Assembly (NCBI RefSeq): GCF_003752505.1
Contig: NZ_RKHO01000001.1
Span: forward strand, 744,001-808,000
Source of the DNA: Nocardioides aurantiacus
Lineage (GTDB): Bacteria > Actinomycetota > Actinomycetes > Propionibacteriales > Nocardioidaceae
Length of the DNA: 64,000 nt
Reading direction: 5' to 3'
The position numbers and the translations under genes are program-made. Below the pieces are notes generated by a model. The model was not told where the DNA came from, ran no database searches, and saw only the letters and a list, made by a program, of their open reading frames with translations. Shown one piece after another: positions 29,458 to 40,965 of the stretch (its first letter is position 1; each line of letters begins with the position of its first letter).

Positions 29458-32058
29458 GTGCGTGCCATCCGACGATTCACCGTCCGCCCCGTCCTGCCCG
29501 CCAAGCTCGCCGCGCTGAGCGACCTGGCGCTCAACCTGCGCTGGTCGTGGAGCCCCGAGACGCAGGACGTCTTCGCCGCCGTCGACCCCGAGGTGTGGCG
29601 CGCCAGCGGCCACGACCCGGTCAAGCTGCTCGGCAACGTCTCCCCGGACCGCCTCGAGGAGCTCGCCGGCGACCGCCGCTTCCTCAAGCGCCTCCAGCTC
29701 GCCCAGTCCGACCTCGACGACTACCTGGGCGCCGACCGGTGGTTCCAGAAGCAGGCCGCGGGACGTGGCCGCAAGGACGAGGGCGACCCGGACCTGCCGC
29801 GCGCCGTGGCCTACTTCAGCTCCGAGTACGGCATCACCTCGGTGCTGCCGCAGTACTCCGGTGGCCTCGGCATCCTCGCCGGCGACCACCTCAAGACCGC
29901 CAGCGACCTCGGCATCCCGCTGATCGGCGTCGGGCTGCTCTACCAGATGGGCTACTTCCGCCAGTCGCTCTCGCGTGAGGGCTGGCAGCAGGAGAGCTAT
30001 CCCGTGCTCGACCCCGACGGCCTGCCGATCGTGCCGCTGCGCGAGGGCGACGGCGCCCAGGCGACCGTCGAGATCGCCGTGCCCGGCGAGCAGGTCATGG
30101 TCGCCCGGGTCTGGATCGCCCAGGTGGGCCGCGTGCCCCTGCTGCTGCTCGACACCGACGTGGAGGAGAACCCGCAGCACCTGCGCGAGGTCACCGACCG
30201 CCTCTACGGCGGCACCACCGAGCACCGGCTGCAGCAGGAGCTGCTGCTCGGCATCGGTGGCGTGCGCGCCGTCCGGGCCTACTGCCGCCTCACCGGCCAC
30301 CCGGAGCCCGAGGTCTTCCACTGCAACGAGGGCCACGCGGGCTTCCTCGGCGTCGAGCGGATCCGCGAGCTCACCGTCGCCGAGGGCGGCCCGGCGCTGG
30401 ACCTCGACACCGCGCTCGAGGTCACCCGCGCCGGCAGCGTCTTCACCACCCACACCCCGGTGCCCGCCGGCATCGACCGCTTCCCGCGCCAGCTGGTCGA
30501 GCAGTACTTCGGCGGCCACGGCGCCGCGCCCGGCGTACCCGTGGAGGCGATCCTGGCCCTGGGGGCCGAGGACTACCAGGGCGGCGACCCCGGCGTGTTC
30601 AACATGGCCGTGATGGGCTTCCGCCTCGCGCAGCGCGCCAACGGCGTCTCGCAGCTCCACGGCGAGGTCAGCCGCGGCATGTTCAACGGCCTGTGGCCCG
30701 CGTTCGACGAGGCCGAGGTGCCGATCACCTCCATCACCAACGGCGTCCACGCCCCGACCTGGGTCGGCCGCGAGGTGCTCGAGCTCGCCGACAAGCACGG
30801 CGACGACGTCTGGGCCGCGGTCGACAAGGTCTCCGGCAAGGACCTCTGGGCCACCAAGCGGGTGCTGCGCCAGAAGCTCATCGACGACGCCCGTGCCCGG
30901 ATCCGCGGCTCGTGGCTGGAGCGGGGTGCGGCCCCGGCCGAGCTCGGCTGGACCGACTCCGCGCTCGACCCCGACGTGCTCACCATCGGCTTCGCCCGCC
31001 GGGTTCCCTCCTACAAGCGGCTCACGCTGATGCTGCGCGACCCCGCCCGCCTCAAGCGGCTGCTGCTCGACCCCGAGCGTCCCGTGCAGCTGGTCATCGC
31101 CGGCAAGTCCCACCCGGCCGACGACGGCGGCAAGCAGCTGATCCAGCAGATCGTGCGCTTCGCCGACGACCCCGAGGTCCGCCACCGGATCGCCTTCCTG
31201 CCCAACTACGACATCGCGATGGCGCAGCCGCTCTACCCCGGCTGCGACGTGTGGCTGAACAACCCGCTGCGCCCCTACGAGGCCTGCGGCACGTCGGGCA
31301 TGAAGGCCGCCCTCAACGGCGGGCTCAACCTCTCCATCCTCGACGGCTGGTGGGACGAGTGGTACGACGGCAGCAACGGCTGGGCCATCCCCTCGGCCGA
31401 CGACGGCAGCGGCGCGGGCGCCGAGCTCGACAACGGCCGGCGTGACGACCTCGAGGCCGCGGCGCTCTACGACCTGCTCGAGAACGAGGTCGCGCCCCGC
31501 TTCTACGACCTCGACGGCGACGGCGTGCCGCTGCGCTGGATCGAGATGGTGCGCCACACCCTGAAGTCGCTCGGCCCCAAGGTGCTCTCCACCCGCATGC
31601 TCAAGGAGTACGTCGAGAAGCTCTACTCGCCCTCCGCCGTGGCCTCCCGTGCCCTCAACGACTCCTACGACGGCGCCCGTGCGCTGGCGACCTGGAAGTC
31701 GCGGGTGCGCCAGGGCTGGAGCGAGGTCCGGGTCGACCACGTCGAGAGCGGCGGCCTGCCCGACGTGCCCGAGATCGGTGCCTCGCTCGAGGTGCACGCC
31801 TTCGTCTCGCTCGGTGCGCTCGCGCCCGAGGACGTCCGGGTCGAGGTGGTCCACGGTCGCGTCGGCGCCGACGACTCGCTGGCCGACACCTCCGCGGCCC
31901 CGCTGGCGCTGGGGGAGTCCTACGAGGGCGGCCGCCACCGCTTCGACGGCCACGTCCCGCTGTCCCGCGCCGGCTCCTTCGGCTACACCGTCCGCATCCT
32001 GCCCGGCAACCCCGACCTCGCCACCCCGGCCGAGCTCGGGCTGGTCGCGCTGGCCTAG
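29458..32058 (+). CDS. glgP: Alpha-glucan phosphorylase
   Basis: An 866-residue phosphorylase of the short bacterial GT35 type (mycobacterial GlgP is almost the same length). It releases glucose 1-phosphate from alpha-glucan ends. The pyridoxal phosphate lysine is probably Lys616 in GTSGMKAALNGG; YFSSEYGI and LGILAGDHLK near the N-terminus and YKRLTLML are family motifs. GTG 29458 fits both the family N-terminus (VRAIRRFTVRP) and the promoter, which implies a leaderless mRNA. It is divergent from the glgE operon, so synthesis and breakdown share one control region. A perfect 12-bp hairpin follows the stop. Confidence 0.96.
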   Translation: MRAIRRFTVRPVLPAKLAALSDLALNLRWSWSPETQDVFAAVDPEVWRASGHDPVKLLGNVSPDRLEELAGDRRFLKRLQLAQSDLDDYLGADRWFQKQAAGRGRKDEGDPDLPRAVAYFSSEYGITSVLPQYSGGLGILAGDHLKTASDLGIPLIGVGLLYQMGYFRQSLSREGWQQESYPVLDPDGLPIVPLREGDGAQATVEIAVPGEQVMVARVWIAQVGRVPLLLLDTDVEENPQHLREVTDRLYGGTTEHRLQQELLLGIGGVRAVRAYCRLTGHPEPEVFHCNEGHAGFLGVERIRELTVAEGGPALDLDTALEVTRAGSVFTTHTPVPAGIDRFPRQLVEQYFGGHGAAPGVPVEAILALGAEDYQGGDPGVFNMAVMGFRLAQRANGVSQLHGEVSRGMFNGLWPAFDEAEVPITSITNGVHAPTWVGREVLELADKHGDDVWAAVDKVSGKDLWATKRVLRQKLIDDARARIRGSWLERGAAPAELGWTDSALDPDVLTIGFARRVPSYKRLTLMLRDPARLKRLLLDPERPVQLVIAGKSHPADDGGKQLIQQIVRFADDPEVRHRIAFLPNYDIAMAQPLYPGCDVWLNNPLRPYEACGTSGMKAALNGGLNLSILDGWWDEWYDGSNGWAIPSADDGSGAGAELDNGRRDDLEAAALYDLLENEVAPRFYDLDGDGVPLRWIEMVRHTLKSLGPKVLSTRMLKEYVEKLYSPSAVASRALNDSYDGARALATWKSRVRQGWSEVRVDHVESGGLPDVPEIGASLEVHAFVSLGALAPEDVRVEVVHGRVGADDSLADTSAAPLALGESYEGGRHRFDGHVPLSRAGSFGYTVRILPGNPDLATPAELGLVALA

Positions 32059-32064
32059 GACCCG

Positions 32065-32092
32065 CGGTCTCCCGAGGTCGCTCGGGAGACCG
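32065..32092 (+). terminator. Hairpin terminator after glgP
   Basis: CGGTCTCCCGAG (32065-32076) and its exact complement (32081-32092) are separated by a 4-nt loop, 6 nt after the glgP stop. No T-tract follows, as is common in high-GC actinobacteria. Confidence 0.75.
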
Positions 32093-32196
32093 TCGCTGCG
32101 CCGGCCGAGACCGGGGTGGACGCGGCCCGTCGGTCCGACCCGGCCCGCGGTGACCTCGCGGCGATGCCCGTCGCGCCGCGCACGGGCCGCACTCCG

Positions 32197-32202
32197 TAGG
32201 CT
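32197..32202 (+). promoter_or_regulatory. -10-like hexamer for map
   Basis: TAGGCT ends 7 nt before the map ATG. No Shine-Dalgarno is present, so a leaderless mRNA is likely. Confidence 0.45.
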
Positions 32203-32209
32203 CGTCGGC

Positions 32210-32977
32210 ATGATCGAGCTGCGCAGCCCCGCCGAGATCGAGCAGATGCGGCCCGCCGGGCGCTTCGTGGCCGAGGTGCTGACCGCGCTGGTCGAGAAGG
32301 CCGACGTGGGCGTCAACCTGCTCGAGCTCGACGCCCTGGCGCACCGGATGATCCGCGAGCGCGGGGCGGAGTCCTGCTACATCGACTACCACCCCTCGTT
32401 CGGGGCGATGCCGTTCGGCAAGGTGCTGTGCACGAGCGTCAACGACGCGGTGCTGCACGGCCTGCCGCACGACTACACCCTGGCCGACGGCGACCTGCTC
32501 TCCGTCGACTTCGCGGCCTCGGTCGACGGGTGGGTGGCCGACTCCGCGGTCAGTGTCGTGGTCGGTACGCCGGACCCCGCCGACCTCGCCCTCGTCGACA
32601 CCACCCAGCGGGCGCTCGCCGCCGCCATCGAGGTGGCCCGGCCGGGCAAGCGGCTCGGCGACATCGGCGCGGCGATCGGTGACGTGGCCCGCGGCGAGGG
32701 CCTGAAGATCAACCTGCAGTTCGGCGGCCACGGGGTCGGCCGGACGATGCACGGCGACCCGCACGTCGCCAACGACGGCCGGCCCGGACGCGGCTTCAAG
32801 CTGCGGCCCGGTCTGGTGATCGCCATCGAGCCGTGGTTCCTGCAGACCACCGACGAGCTGCGCACCGACCCGGACGGCTGGACGCTGCGCAGCGCCGACG
32901 GCTCCCGGGGCGCCCACTCCGAGCACACCATCGCGATCACCCTGGACGAGCCGGTCGTGCTGACCGCCCGCGGCTGA
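32210..32977 (+). CDS. map: Methionine aminopeptidase, type I
   Basis: A 255-residue cytosolic peptidase that removes the initiator methionine. The five metal ligands appear in order: Asp in SVDFAAS, Asp in WVADSAVS, His in FGGHGVGRTMH, Glu in AIEPWF and Glu in AHSEHT. The length matches type I enzymes without an N-terminal extension. It stands alone between the glgP terminator and convergent glgX. It need not be the housekeeping copy, because actinobacteria often carry two or more. Confidence 0.94.
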   Translation: MIELRSPAEIEQMRPAGRFVAEVLTALVEKADVGVNLLELDALAHRMIRERGAESCYIDYHPSFGAMPFGKVLCTSVNDAVLHGLPHDYTLADGDLLSVDFAASVDGWVADSAVSVVVGTPDPADLALVDTTQRALAAAIEVARPGKRLGDIGAAIGDVARGEGLKINLQFGGHGVGRTMHGDPHVANDGRPGRGFKLRPGLVIAIEPWFLQTTDELRTDPDGWTLRSADGSRGAHSEHTIAITLDEPVVLTARG

Positions 32978-33016
32978 CGCCGCGTCGGCCACGCACCTGG
33001 GCTCCCCGGGCTCCCC

Positions 33017-35200
<2,184 letters not shown>

Positions 35201-35207
35201 AGGGGCG

Positions 35208-35213
35208 ATTATG
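35208..35213 (-). promoter_or_regulatory. -10 element of glgX
   Basis: CATAAT on the minus strand differs from TATAAT at one base and ends 7 nt before the glgX GTG. No good -35 element is seen 17 bp upstream. Confidence 0.55.
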
Positions 35214-35310
35214 AGGCAGGGGTCGCGTTCGGCGCCGCCGGACGCCGAAACCGCCGCTCCTCTAGGGTCGGGGCGGACCGGCCGGCGGTCGACGACGAGG
35301 AGGTACTGGC

Positions 35311-36090
35311 ATGGGTGAGTTCGTGCGGCTCGAGGTGGCCGACGGGGTGGCGACGCTGCGGCTGGACCGGCCGAAGATGAACGCCCTGAGCGTCCAGGTC
35401 CAGGAGGAGATCCGGGCCGCGGCGACCGAGGCGACCGAGCGCGACGACGTCAAGGCGGTCGTGGTCTACGGCGGCGAGCGGCTCTTCGCGGCCGGTGCCG
35501 ACGTCAAGGAGATGGCCGACATGTCGCACACCGACATGGTCAAGCGCTCCGGTGCCCTGATCTCCTCGCTGTCCACGGTGGCCCGCATCCCCAAGCCCGT
35601 CGTCGCCGCGATCACCGGCTACGCGCTGGGCGGCGGCTGCGAGCTCGCGCTGTGCGCGGACGTGCGCTTCGCCGCCGACGACGCCGTGCTCGGCCAGCCC
35701 GAGGTGCTGCTCGGCATCATCCCGGGCGCCGGCGGCACCCAGCGGCTGAGCCGCCTGGTCGGCCCGAGCAAGGCCAAGGACATCATCTTCACCGGCCGCT
35801 TCGTGAAGGCCGACGAGGCGCTGGCGATCGGCCTGGTGGACCGGCTCCTCCCGAAGGAGAAGGTCTACGAGGAGGCCCACGCCTGGGCCGCGCAGTTCGC
35901 GAACGCCGCGTCGTACGCCCTGCGTGCGGCCAAGGAGGCGATCGACCGCGGTCTCGAGGTCGACCTCGAGACGGGGCTGGAGATCGAGCGCCAGCAGTTC
36001 GCCGCACTCTTCGCCACCGAGGACCGTGCCCTCGGCATGGGGTCGTTCGTTGAGAACGGGCCGGGCAAGGCCCGGTTCGTGGGACGCTGA
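35311..36090 (+). CDS. Enoyl-CoA hydratase/isomerase (crotonase family)
   Basis: A 259-residue crotonase, probably hydrating trans-2-enoyl-CoA in beta-oxidation. The oxyanion-hole segments are LFAAGADVKEM and ITGYALGGGCELALCADVRFA. The second catalytic Glu sits in LGQPEVLLGIIPGAGGTQRL, and a Glu inside GGGCELAL supplies the first, so a true hydratase is likely rather than only an isomerase. A strong GAGGAGG precedes ATG 35311. The ETF genes nearby would take electrons from the preceding acyl-CoA dehydrogenase step. Confidence 0.93.
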   Translation: MGEFVRLEVADGVATLRLDRPKMNALSVQVQEEIRAAATEATERDDVKAVVVYGGERLFAAGADVKEMADMSHTDMVKRSGALISSLSTVARIPKPVVAAITGYALGGGCELALCADVRFAADDAVLGQPEVLLGIIPGAGGTQRLSRLVGPSKAKDIIFTGRFVKADEALAIGLVDRLLPKEKVYEEAHAWAAQFANAASYALRAAKEAIDRGLEVDLETGLEIERQQFAALFATEDRALGMGSFVENGPGKARFVGR

Positions 36091-36096
36091 CCCGTC

Positions 36097-36112
36097 CGGC
36101 CCCCCGGGGCCG
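36097..36112 (+). terminator. Short GC hairpin after the hydratase gene
   Basis: CGGCCCC and GGGGCCG are separated by 2 nt, 6 nt after the stop. It is a plausible but weak terminator without a T-tract. Confidence 0.35.
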
Positions 36113-36158
36113 CGCCGACGCCGTTCCCGCCACCACGCCCACCACCGCAGGAGCCCCC

Positions 36159-36530
36159 GTGTCACCGAAGGCCAGGACCGACGAGTCCACCCCCCGCCGC
36201 ACCTCCACGCTCAGCCAGCACGCCGTGAGGACCCAGGTCGCCCGGGTCGTGCGGATCGTGTTCATCGTGCTCGCGGTCGTGCTCGCGCTCGGCGCGCTGC
36301 TCGTGGTGCTGCGCGACAGCGTCAACGAGCAGAACACCATCGTGAAGCTGGTCACCGACGTGGCCGAGGCCGTGTCGGGCCCGTTCAGCCGTCAGGACGG
36401 CATCTTCGACTTCTCGGGCAAGAACGCCGAGGCCAAGAACGCCCTGGTCAACTGGGGCATCGCCGCGATCGTCTACCTGGTCCTGGGCCGGGTCCTCGCG
36501 GGCGTGATCGCGCCCAAGGGCAAGGCCTGA
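36159..36530 (+). CDS. Small two-helix membrane protein of unknown function
   Basis: 123 residues. A basic, Ser/Thr-rich N-terminus leads into a first membrane segment (about 31-50, IVFIVLAVVLALGALLVVL). A loop of about 45 residues with GPFSRQDGIFDFSGKNAEAK follows, then a second membrane segment (about 99-115) and a short basic tail. No family is recognised. GTG 36159 has GCAGGAG upstream. The tidy codon use and conserved-looking loop argue for a real gene. Confidence 0.75.
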   Translation: MSPKARTDESTPRRTSTLSQHAVRTQVARVVRIVFIVLAVVLALGALLVVLRDSVNEQNTIVKLVTDVAEAVSGPFSRQDGIFDFSGKNAEAKNALVNWGIAAIVYLVLGRVLAGVIAPKGKA

Positions 36531-36659
36531 GCCACGTCGCCGGGGTCGTCGTCGCTGTGACTGACCACACCCGAGTGACCCCTCACCGCTCTCGCGACCG
36601 GTGGGTAACATCGAGTCACACGTCCACCTGAGGAGGGGCCCCCACGGGCCGTTGCCACC

Positions 36660-37460
36660 ATGAACATCATCGTCTGTGTGAAGTACGTCCCCGACGCGAC
36701 CGCCGACCGCCACTTCGAGTCCGACCACACGGTCGACCGCGCCGGCGTCCCGGGCCTGCTCTCCGAGCTCGACGAGTACGCCGTGGAGCAGGCGCTGCAG
36801 CTCAAGGAGAAGGCCGACGGCGAGGAGGTCACCGTGACCGCCCTGACCGTCGGTCCCGACGAGGCCGCCGACGCGATCAAGAAGGCGCTGCAGATGGGTG
36901 CCGACAAGGGCGTCCACGTCGTCGACGACGCGATCGCCGGGTCCGACTACGTCTCCACCTCGCTCGTCCTGGCCAAGGCCGTGGAGAAGCTGGGTGCGGA
37001 GACCCCCGTCGACCTGGTGATGTGCGGCATGGCCTCGACCGACGCCTCCGGCTCGGTCGTCCCGGCCATGCTCGCCGAGCATCTCGACCTGCCCCAGGTC
37101 ACCCTCGGCTCGGTCATCGAGCGCCAGGGCGACCAGGTCCGGATCAAGCGCGACGGCGACACCTCCACCGAGGTCATCGGCGCCACCACCCCGCTCGTGC
37201 TCTCGGTCACCGACCAGTCGGGCGAGGCCCGCTACCCCTCCTTCAAGGGGATCATGGCCGCGAAGAAGAAGCCGCTCGAGAGCTGGTCGCTCGCCGACAT
37301 CGGCGTCGACGCCAGCGAGGTCGGCATCGAGGCCTCCTGGACGCTCGTGGAGAGCACCGAGGAGCGCCCGCCGCGCACCGCCGGCGAGATCGTGGCCGAC
37401 GAGGACGGGTCGGGCGCCAAGGCGCTCGTCGACTTCCTCGCGTCCAAGAAGTTCATCTGA
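36660..37460 (+). CDS. etfB: Electron transfer flavoprotein beta subunit
   Basis: A 266-residue ETF beta subunit that binds AMP and with EtfA carries electrons from acyl-CoA dehydrogenases to the respiratory chain. The start MNIIVCVKYVPD is typical, and the recognition segment lies in DEYAVEQALQLKEK. Conserved TDASGSVVPAMLAEHL and YPSFKGIMAAKKKP are present. ATG 36660 is fixed by the family N-terminus, yet the only strong Shine-Dalgarno (AGGAGG, about 36631) is over 20 nt upstream. A TAACAT at 36606-36611 could be the -10 of a leadered promoter. etfA follows 15 nt later. Confidence 0.95.
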   Translation: MNIIVCVKYVPDATADRHFESDHTVDRAGVPGLLSELDEYAVEQALQLKEKADGEEVTVTALTVGPDEAADAIKKALQMGADKGVHVVDDAIAGSDYVSTSLVLAKAVEKLGAETPVDLVMCGMASTDASGSVVPAMLAEHLDLPQVTLGSVIERQGDQVRIKRDGDTSTEVIGATTPLVLSVTDQSGEARYPSFKGIMAAKKKPLESWSLADIGVDASEVGIEASWTLVESTEERPPRTAGEIVADEDGSGAKALVDFLASKKFI

Positions 37461-37475
37461 GCAGGAGATAGGGAC

Positions 37476-38429
37476 ATGTCTGAAGTTCTGGTGCTCGTCG
37501 ACCACGTCGACGGCAAGGTCCGCAAGCCCACCCTCGAGCTGCTCACCATCGCGCGTCGCCTCGGTGAGCCCTCCGCGGTCTTCATCGGTGACGCCGGTGC
37601 GGCCGACGGGGTCGCCGAGACCGTGAAGAAGTACGGCGCCGAGAAGGTCTACGTCGTCGACGACGCCGAGATCAAGGGCTACCTCGTGGCACCCAAGGCC
37701 GAGGTGCTGCAGCAGCTGGTCGAGAAGACCTCCGCCGCCGCGGTGCTGATCCCCTCCTCCGCCGAGGGCAAGGAGGTCGGCGCGCGCCTGGCCGTCAAGA
37801 CGAAGTCGGGCCTGATCACCGACGCCGTCGACGTGCAGGAGGGTCCGGTCACCACGCAGTCGGTCTTCGCCGGCAACTACACCGTGCAGGCCAAGATCAC
37901 CCAGGGCACGCCGATCATCACCGTGAAGCCCAACTCGGCCGCCCCCGAGGAGGCCGCGGGTGCCGGCACCGTCGAGCAGTTCTCGCCGTCGATCTCGGAC
38001 TCGGCCAAGAAGGCCAAGATCGTCGCCTCCCAGGCCCGCAAGGCCTCGGGCCGTCCCGAGCTGACCGAGGCCGCCATCGTGGTCTCCGGCGGTCGCGGCA
38101 CCGGCGGCAACTTCGAGGAGGTCGAGGGCTTCGCCGACTCGCTGGGTGCCGCCGTCGGCGCCTCGCGTGCCGCCGTCGACTCCGGCTGGAAGCCCCACGC
38201 CTTCCAGGTCGGCCAGACCGGCAAGGTCGTCAGCCCGCAGCTCTACGTCGCCAACGGCATCTCCGGGGCGATCCAGCACCGCGCCGGCATGCAGACCTCG
38301 AAGACGATCATCGCGGTCAACAAGGACGACGAGGCGCCGATCTTCGAGCTCGTCGACTTCGGCGTGGTGGGCGACCTCCACACCGTGCTCCCGGCCGCGA
38401 CCGAGGAGATCACCAAGCGCAAGGGCTGA
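37476..38429 (+). CDS. etfA: Electron transfer flavoprotein alpha subunit
   Basis: A 317-residue ETF alpha subunit. The FAD-binding C-terminal domain carries [58 protein letters not shown] and a final [11 protein letters not shown]. It forms the heterodimer with EtfB encoded just upstream; GGAG precedes ATG 37476. The etfB-etfA pair followed by iscS-mnmA, with other genes between, matches the order in Mycobacterium. Confidence 0.96.
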   Translation: MSEVLVLVDHVDGKVRKPTLELLTIARRLGEPSAVFIGDAGAADGVAETVKKYGAEKVYVVDDAEIKGYLVAPKAEVLQQLVEKTSAAAVLIPSSAEGKEVGARLAVKTKSGLITDAVDVQEGPVTTQSVFAGNYTVQAKITQGTPIITVKPNSAAPEEAAGAGTVEQFSPSISDSAKKAKIVASQARKASGRPELTEAAIVVSGGRGTGGNFEEVEGFADSLGAAVGASRAAVDSGWKPHAFQVGQTGKVVSPQLYVANGISGAIQHRAGMQTSKTIIAVNKDDEAPIFELVDFGVVGDLHTVLPAATEEITKRKG

Positions 38430-38440
38430 GCCCTCCCGCT

Positions 38441-38458
38441 CGACGTCACGGGACGTCG
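38441..38458 (+). terminator. Hairpin after etfA
   Basis: CGACGTC and GACGTCG (7-bp arms) flank a 4-nt loop 12 nt after the etfA stop, in the gap before the convergent response-regulator gene. It is a moderate candidate without a T-tract. Confidence 0.4.
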
Positions 38459-38531
38459 TACGACCTGCTCGTCTCGACGACCGGTCCGTACGGCGTCCCG
38501 TCGGCGTTCGCGCGGCAGGTGATCAGGACGG

Positions 38532-39191
38532 TCAGGACCAGGACGCCCGGGCGGCCAGGGCCACCGCCTCGCGCTGCGAGGACACGTCGAGCTTGCGCAG
38601 GATCGCTCGCACCTGGGAGCGCACCGTCGCCTCCGAGACGTGGCCGGCGACCGCGATCTCCCGGACCGAGCTGCCGGCGAGCAGGGACCGCAGCACGTGG
38701 GCCTCGCGCGTGGACAGGTCCTCGAGCGGGGCGAGTGTCGCCCGGCGCCGGCGCTCGGCCGTGCGGGCCAGCGCGATCAGCCGGTCGCGGTCCTGGGGCG
38801 TCATCAGCGACCCGCCCCGCGCGACGACGAGCACGCCCTCGACCAGCTCGTCCAGCGGACGCTCCTTGGCGATGAACCCGGAGGCTCCGCGTGCCAGGGC
38901 CGTGCCGATCTTCTCCTCCTCGCGCGTCGCCGAGACGACCACGACGGTGGCGCCGAGGGCCACCAGGGGCGGCACCAGGTCGGCCCAGTCGCCCAGGGCG
39001 CCGAGGTCGAGGTCGAGCAGCACCACGTCGGGACCGAGCGCCCGGACGTCGTCCAGCAGGCGAGCCGGGTCGCGCAGCGTGGGCACCGTGCAGGCCACTC
39101 CACGTGAGCGGAGGGCGAAGGCGAGGGCGTGGGTGAGCAGGGGGTGGTCGTCGATCATGACGACCTGGGTGGGCGCCCACCCTTCGCTCAC
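38532..39191 (-). CDS. Response regulator, NarL/FixJ type with LuxR DNA-binding domain
   Basis: A 219-residue regulator. The receiver domain has the acidic pair MIDDHPLL, phospho-acceptor Asp60 (VVLLDLDLG) and the conserved Lys in FIAKERP. The C-terminal LuxR helix-turn-helix (about 150-215) reads [22 protein letters not shown]...[16 protein letters not shown]. It partners with the membrane protein encoded just upstream, whose stop overlaps its GTG start (GTGA). The target genes are unknown. Confidence 0.92.
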   Translation of the reverse strand: MSEGWAPTQVVMIDDHPLLTHALAFALRSRGVACTVPTLRDPARLLDDVRALGPDVVLLDLDLGALGDWADLVPPLVALGATVVVVSATREEEKIGTALARGASGFIAKERPLDELVEGVLVVARGGSLMTPQDRDRLIALARTAERRRRATLAPLEDLSTREAHVLRSLLAGSSVREIAVAGHVSEATVRSQVRAILRKLDVSSQREAVALAARASWS

Positions 39192-40723
39192 CGGCCCGCC
39201 CGGGTGGCCGCGACGTGCTGCTGGCCCGAGGACGCCGTGCGCTGTCGCGGGATGCGGTGGGTGTCCGTGGTCGCACCGGGTGCGCGCAGGGCGGGCGGCG
39301 GCGGGCACATCGGGATGAGGAGGTGCACGACGCCGGCACCCTCGTCGTGCTCCAGCGAGCCGCTCTGGCGTTGCATCAGGCCGGCCGCCCGCAGGTGGGG
39401 CGCGACGGCGACGGCGCCCGTCGACCGCTCGTGGCGCGCGCGTGCGGACCCGCGCACGGTGACCGAGATGCGGGCCACCGCACGGTCGTGGGTCGCCGTC
39501 ACCTCGACGCGTCCGCCGGCGGCCCGGCGATGGCTGGCCTGGAGCACGTCGCGCAGCGCCGACTCGAGGTCGACGAGCTGGCCCAGGACGACGAGCGGAG
39601 GGACGTCCACCACGACGTCCGCGCCGCGCGAGCGGGCGGCGCGGGCGGCGCGGCCGACGACGAGGTCGAGGGCGACCGGGCCGCCCCCCAGCGCGACGCG
39701 GTGCCGACGCAACGTGTCGTCCAGCGAGGAGATCTCGGCCAGTGCTGCCCGCCGGAGGTCGGCCGAGGGGTCCCGGTCCTCTGCCGCGTCCCGGGTGGGC
39801 ACGCTGGCCCAGATGTGGACCGCCGCCCGCAACCCCGCGAGCGTCCCCCGGGCGTGGTGGGACAGGCTGCGCTCCTGCTGCTGCAGCAGGGCGAGGTCGT
39901 CCCGGGTCCGCAGCAGGTCGGTCTCGAGCTGGGCGGCCCGGTGCACCTCGGCCCGGACCGACGAACGCAGGTCGCCGTGCGCCATCAGCGCTGCGGTCGC
40001 GGCAAGGGCCGCGATCACCAGCAGGGCGGCGGTGGCCCCGGGACCGGGCACCCGCGGGTCCGCGACGACCAGCACCTCGGTCACCCCCATCAGGAGCAGC
40101 GAGGGCGTCAGCGCCCCGGCCCAGGGATGACTGCGGGATCGGCGGGCGGCGTACCACGCGCAGGCGGCCCAGACCGCGGCCATCAGGACACCGACGCCGC
40201 GCAGGAGGGCCGGCACGGCACCCGGCCACCAGGCGGCGGTGGAGGCGAGCACGACGGGGACCAGCAGCAGGACGGACGCAGCGCCGACCGTCGCCGGCGT
40301 GCCGTTCGGGCGCGCGAGCGCGCGCACGAGCAGGACGACGACGCTCAGCGCGACGCAGGCACGGCCGAGACCGACGGCGGTCAGCGCCACCGGTGAGGAG
40401 CTCGCGGTGTCCAGCGAGGTGTGGCTCCCGAGGTGGAGCGGCATCAGCACCAGGCCGAACAGGGCGGTGACGCGGGCCCGGGCCCGGACCTCCGGCAGTC
40501 GGGTGAGCAGGTGCTGGGCGTGACGCAGGCACGCGGCCACCAGGAGCAGGCCGGCGGCCGCGACGATGGCCACCGTGTTGTGGGAGCGGACCACCTCCAC
40601 CGGCACGAGGGCGTGGATGGCGAGGGCCAGTCCCACGGCGAGGGCCGTGGCCGGGACCACGAGCAGGTCGCGGCGCCAGGAGTGCCCGCGGGCAGCAGCT
40701 CCGGGCGCCCGAGTCGTGTCCAC
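39188..40723 (-). CDS. Membrane sensor protein with a divergent histidine-kinase core, partner of the LuxR regulator
   Basis: 511 residues. The first ~290 contain about eight membrane segments. A coiled region (RAEVHRAAQLETDLLRTRDD) and a helix with SLSHHARGTLAGL sit where a NarX/DesK-like dimerisation domain would be. The C-terminal part resembles an ATPase domain only loosely: the usual Asn-rich N-box reads ESALRDVLQASHRRA and no clear DNGxG motif is seen. It may be a very divergent or ATP-binding-defective kinase. Coupling to the response regulator gene supports a sensor role. GTG 40723 is chosen because a full promoter ends 6 nt upstream; GTG 40741 is an alternative. Confidence 0.7.
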   Translation of the reverse strand: MDTTRAPGAAARGHSWRRDLLVVPATALAVGLALAIHALVPVEVVRSHNTVAIVAAAGLLLVAACLRHAQHLLTRLPEVRARARVTALFGLVLMPLHLGSHTSLDTASSSPVALTAVGLGRACVALSVVVLLVRALARPNGTPATVGAASVLLLVPVVLASTAAWWPGAVPALLRGVGVLMAAVWAACAWYAARRSRSHPWAGALTPSLLLMGVTEVLVVADPRVPGPGATAALLVIAALAATAALMAHGDLRSSVRAEVHRAAQLETDLLRTRDDLALLQQQERSLSHHARGTLAGLRAAVHIWASVPTRDAAEDRDPSADLRRAALAEISSLDDTLRRHRVALGGGPVALDLVVGRAARAARSRGADVVVDVPPLVVLGQLVDLESALRDVLQASHRRAAGGRVEVTATHDRAVARISVTVRGSARARHERSTGAVAVAPHLRAAGLMQRQSGSLEHDEGAGVVHLLIPMCPPPPALRAPGATTDTHRIPRQRTASSGQQHVAATRAGR

Positions 40724-40729
40724 CAGGGG

Positions 40730-40758
40730 AATATGTGTCACCCCGGAGCGCCGCGCAA
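40730..40758 (-). promoter_or_regulatory. Promoter of the two-component pair
   Basis: On the minus strand TTGCGC (40753-40758) and CATATT (40730-40735) are separated by 17 bp, and the -10 ends 6 nt before GTG 40723, giving a leaderless transcript. The next ~200 bp (40759-40965) hold no gene or motif I recognise; their codon composition is unlike coding DNA here. Confidence 0.5.
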
Positions 40759-40965
40759 GGAGGTCCGTCGAACGTGTCGCACCCTGGCGGAGGGCGTCTC
40801 GACAGGCGGTCAGCGGGATCGCGGAGAAGCCTGGGATGTCGGAAAGGTCCGCCGGAAATGCATGGTCCGGGGTGCTTTGTCCGGGCCCGTCGGCGGCGGG
40901 ATCGCTCCAACGAACAGGCTGTCGTGCCGGCGAGCTGTCTAGTCCGGTCGCACCACCGACACGGG

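Noticed and set aside
38430-38531. Possible short minus-strand gene between etfA and the response regulator
   Set aside because: The frame has no start signal of its own and runs on antisense to the regulator; only a small hairpin is supported.
40759-40965. Small ORF or RNA upstream of the two-component pair
   Set aside because: Third-position GC is not raised in any frame and no RNA motif is recognisable.
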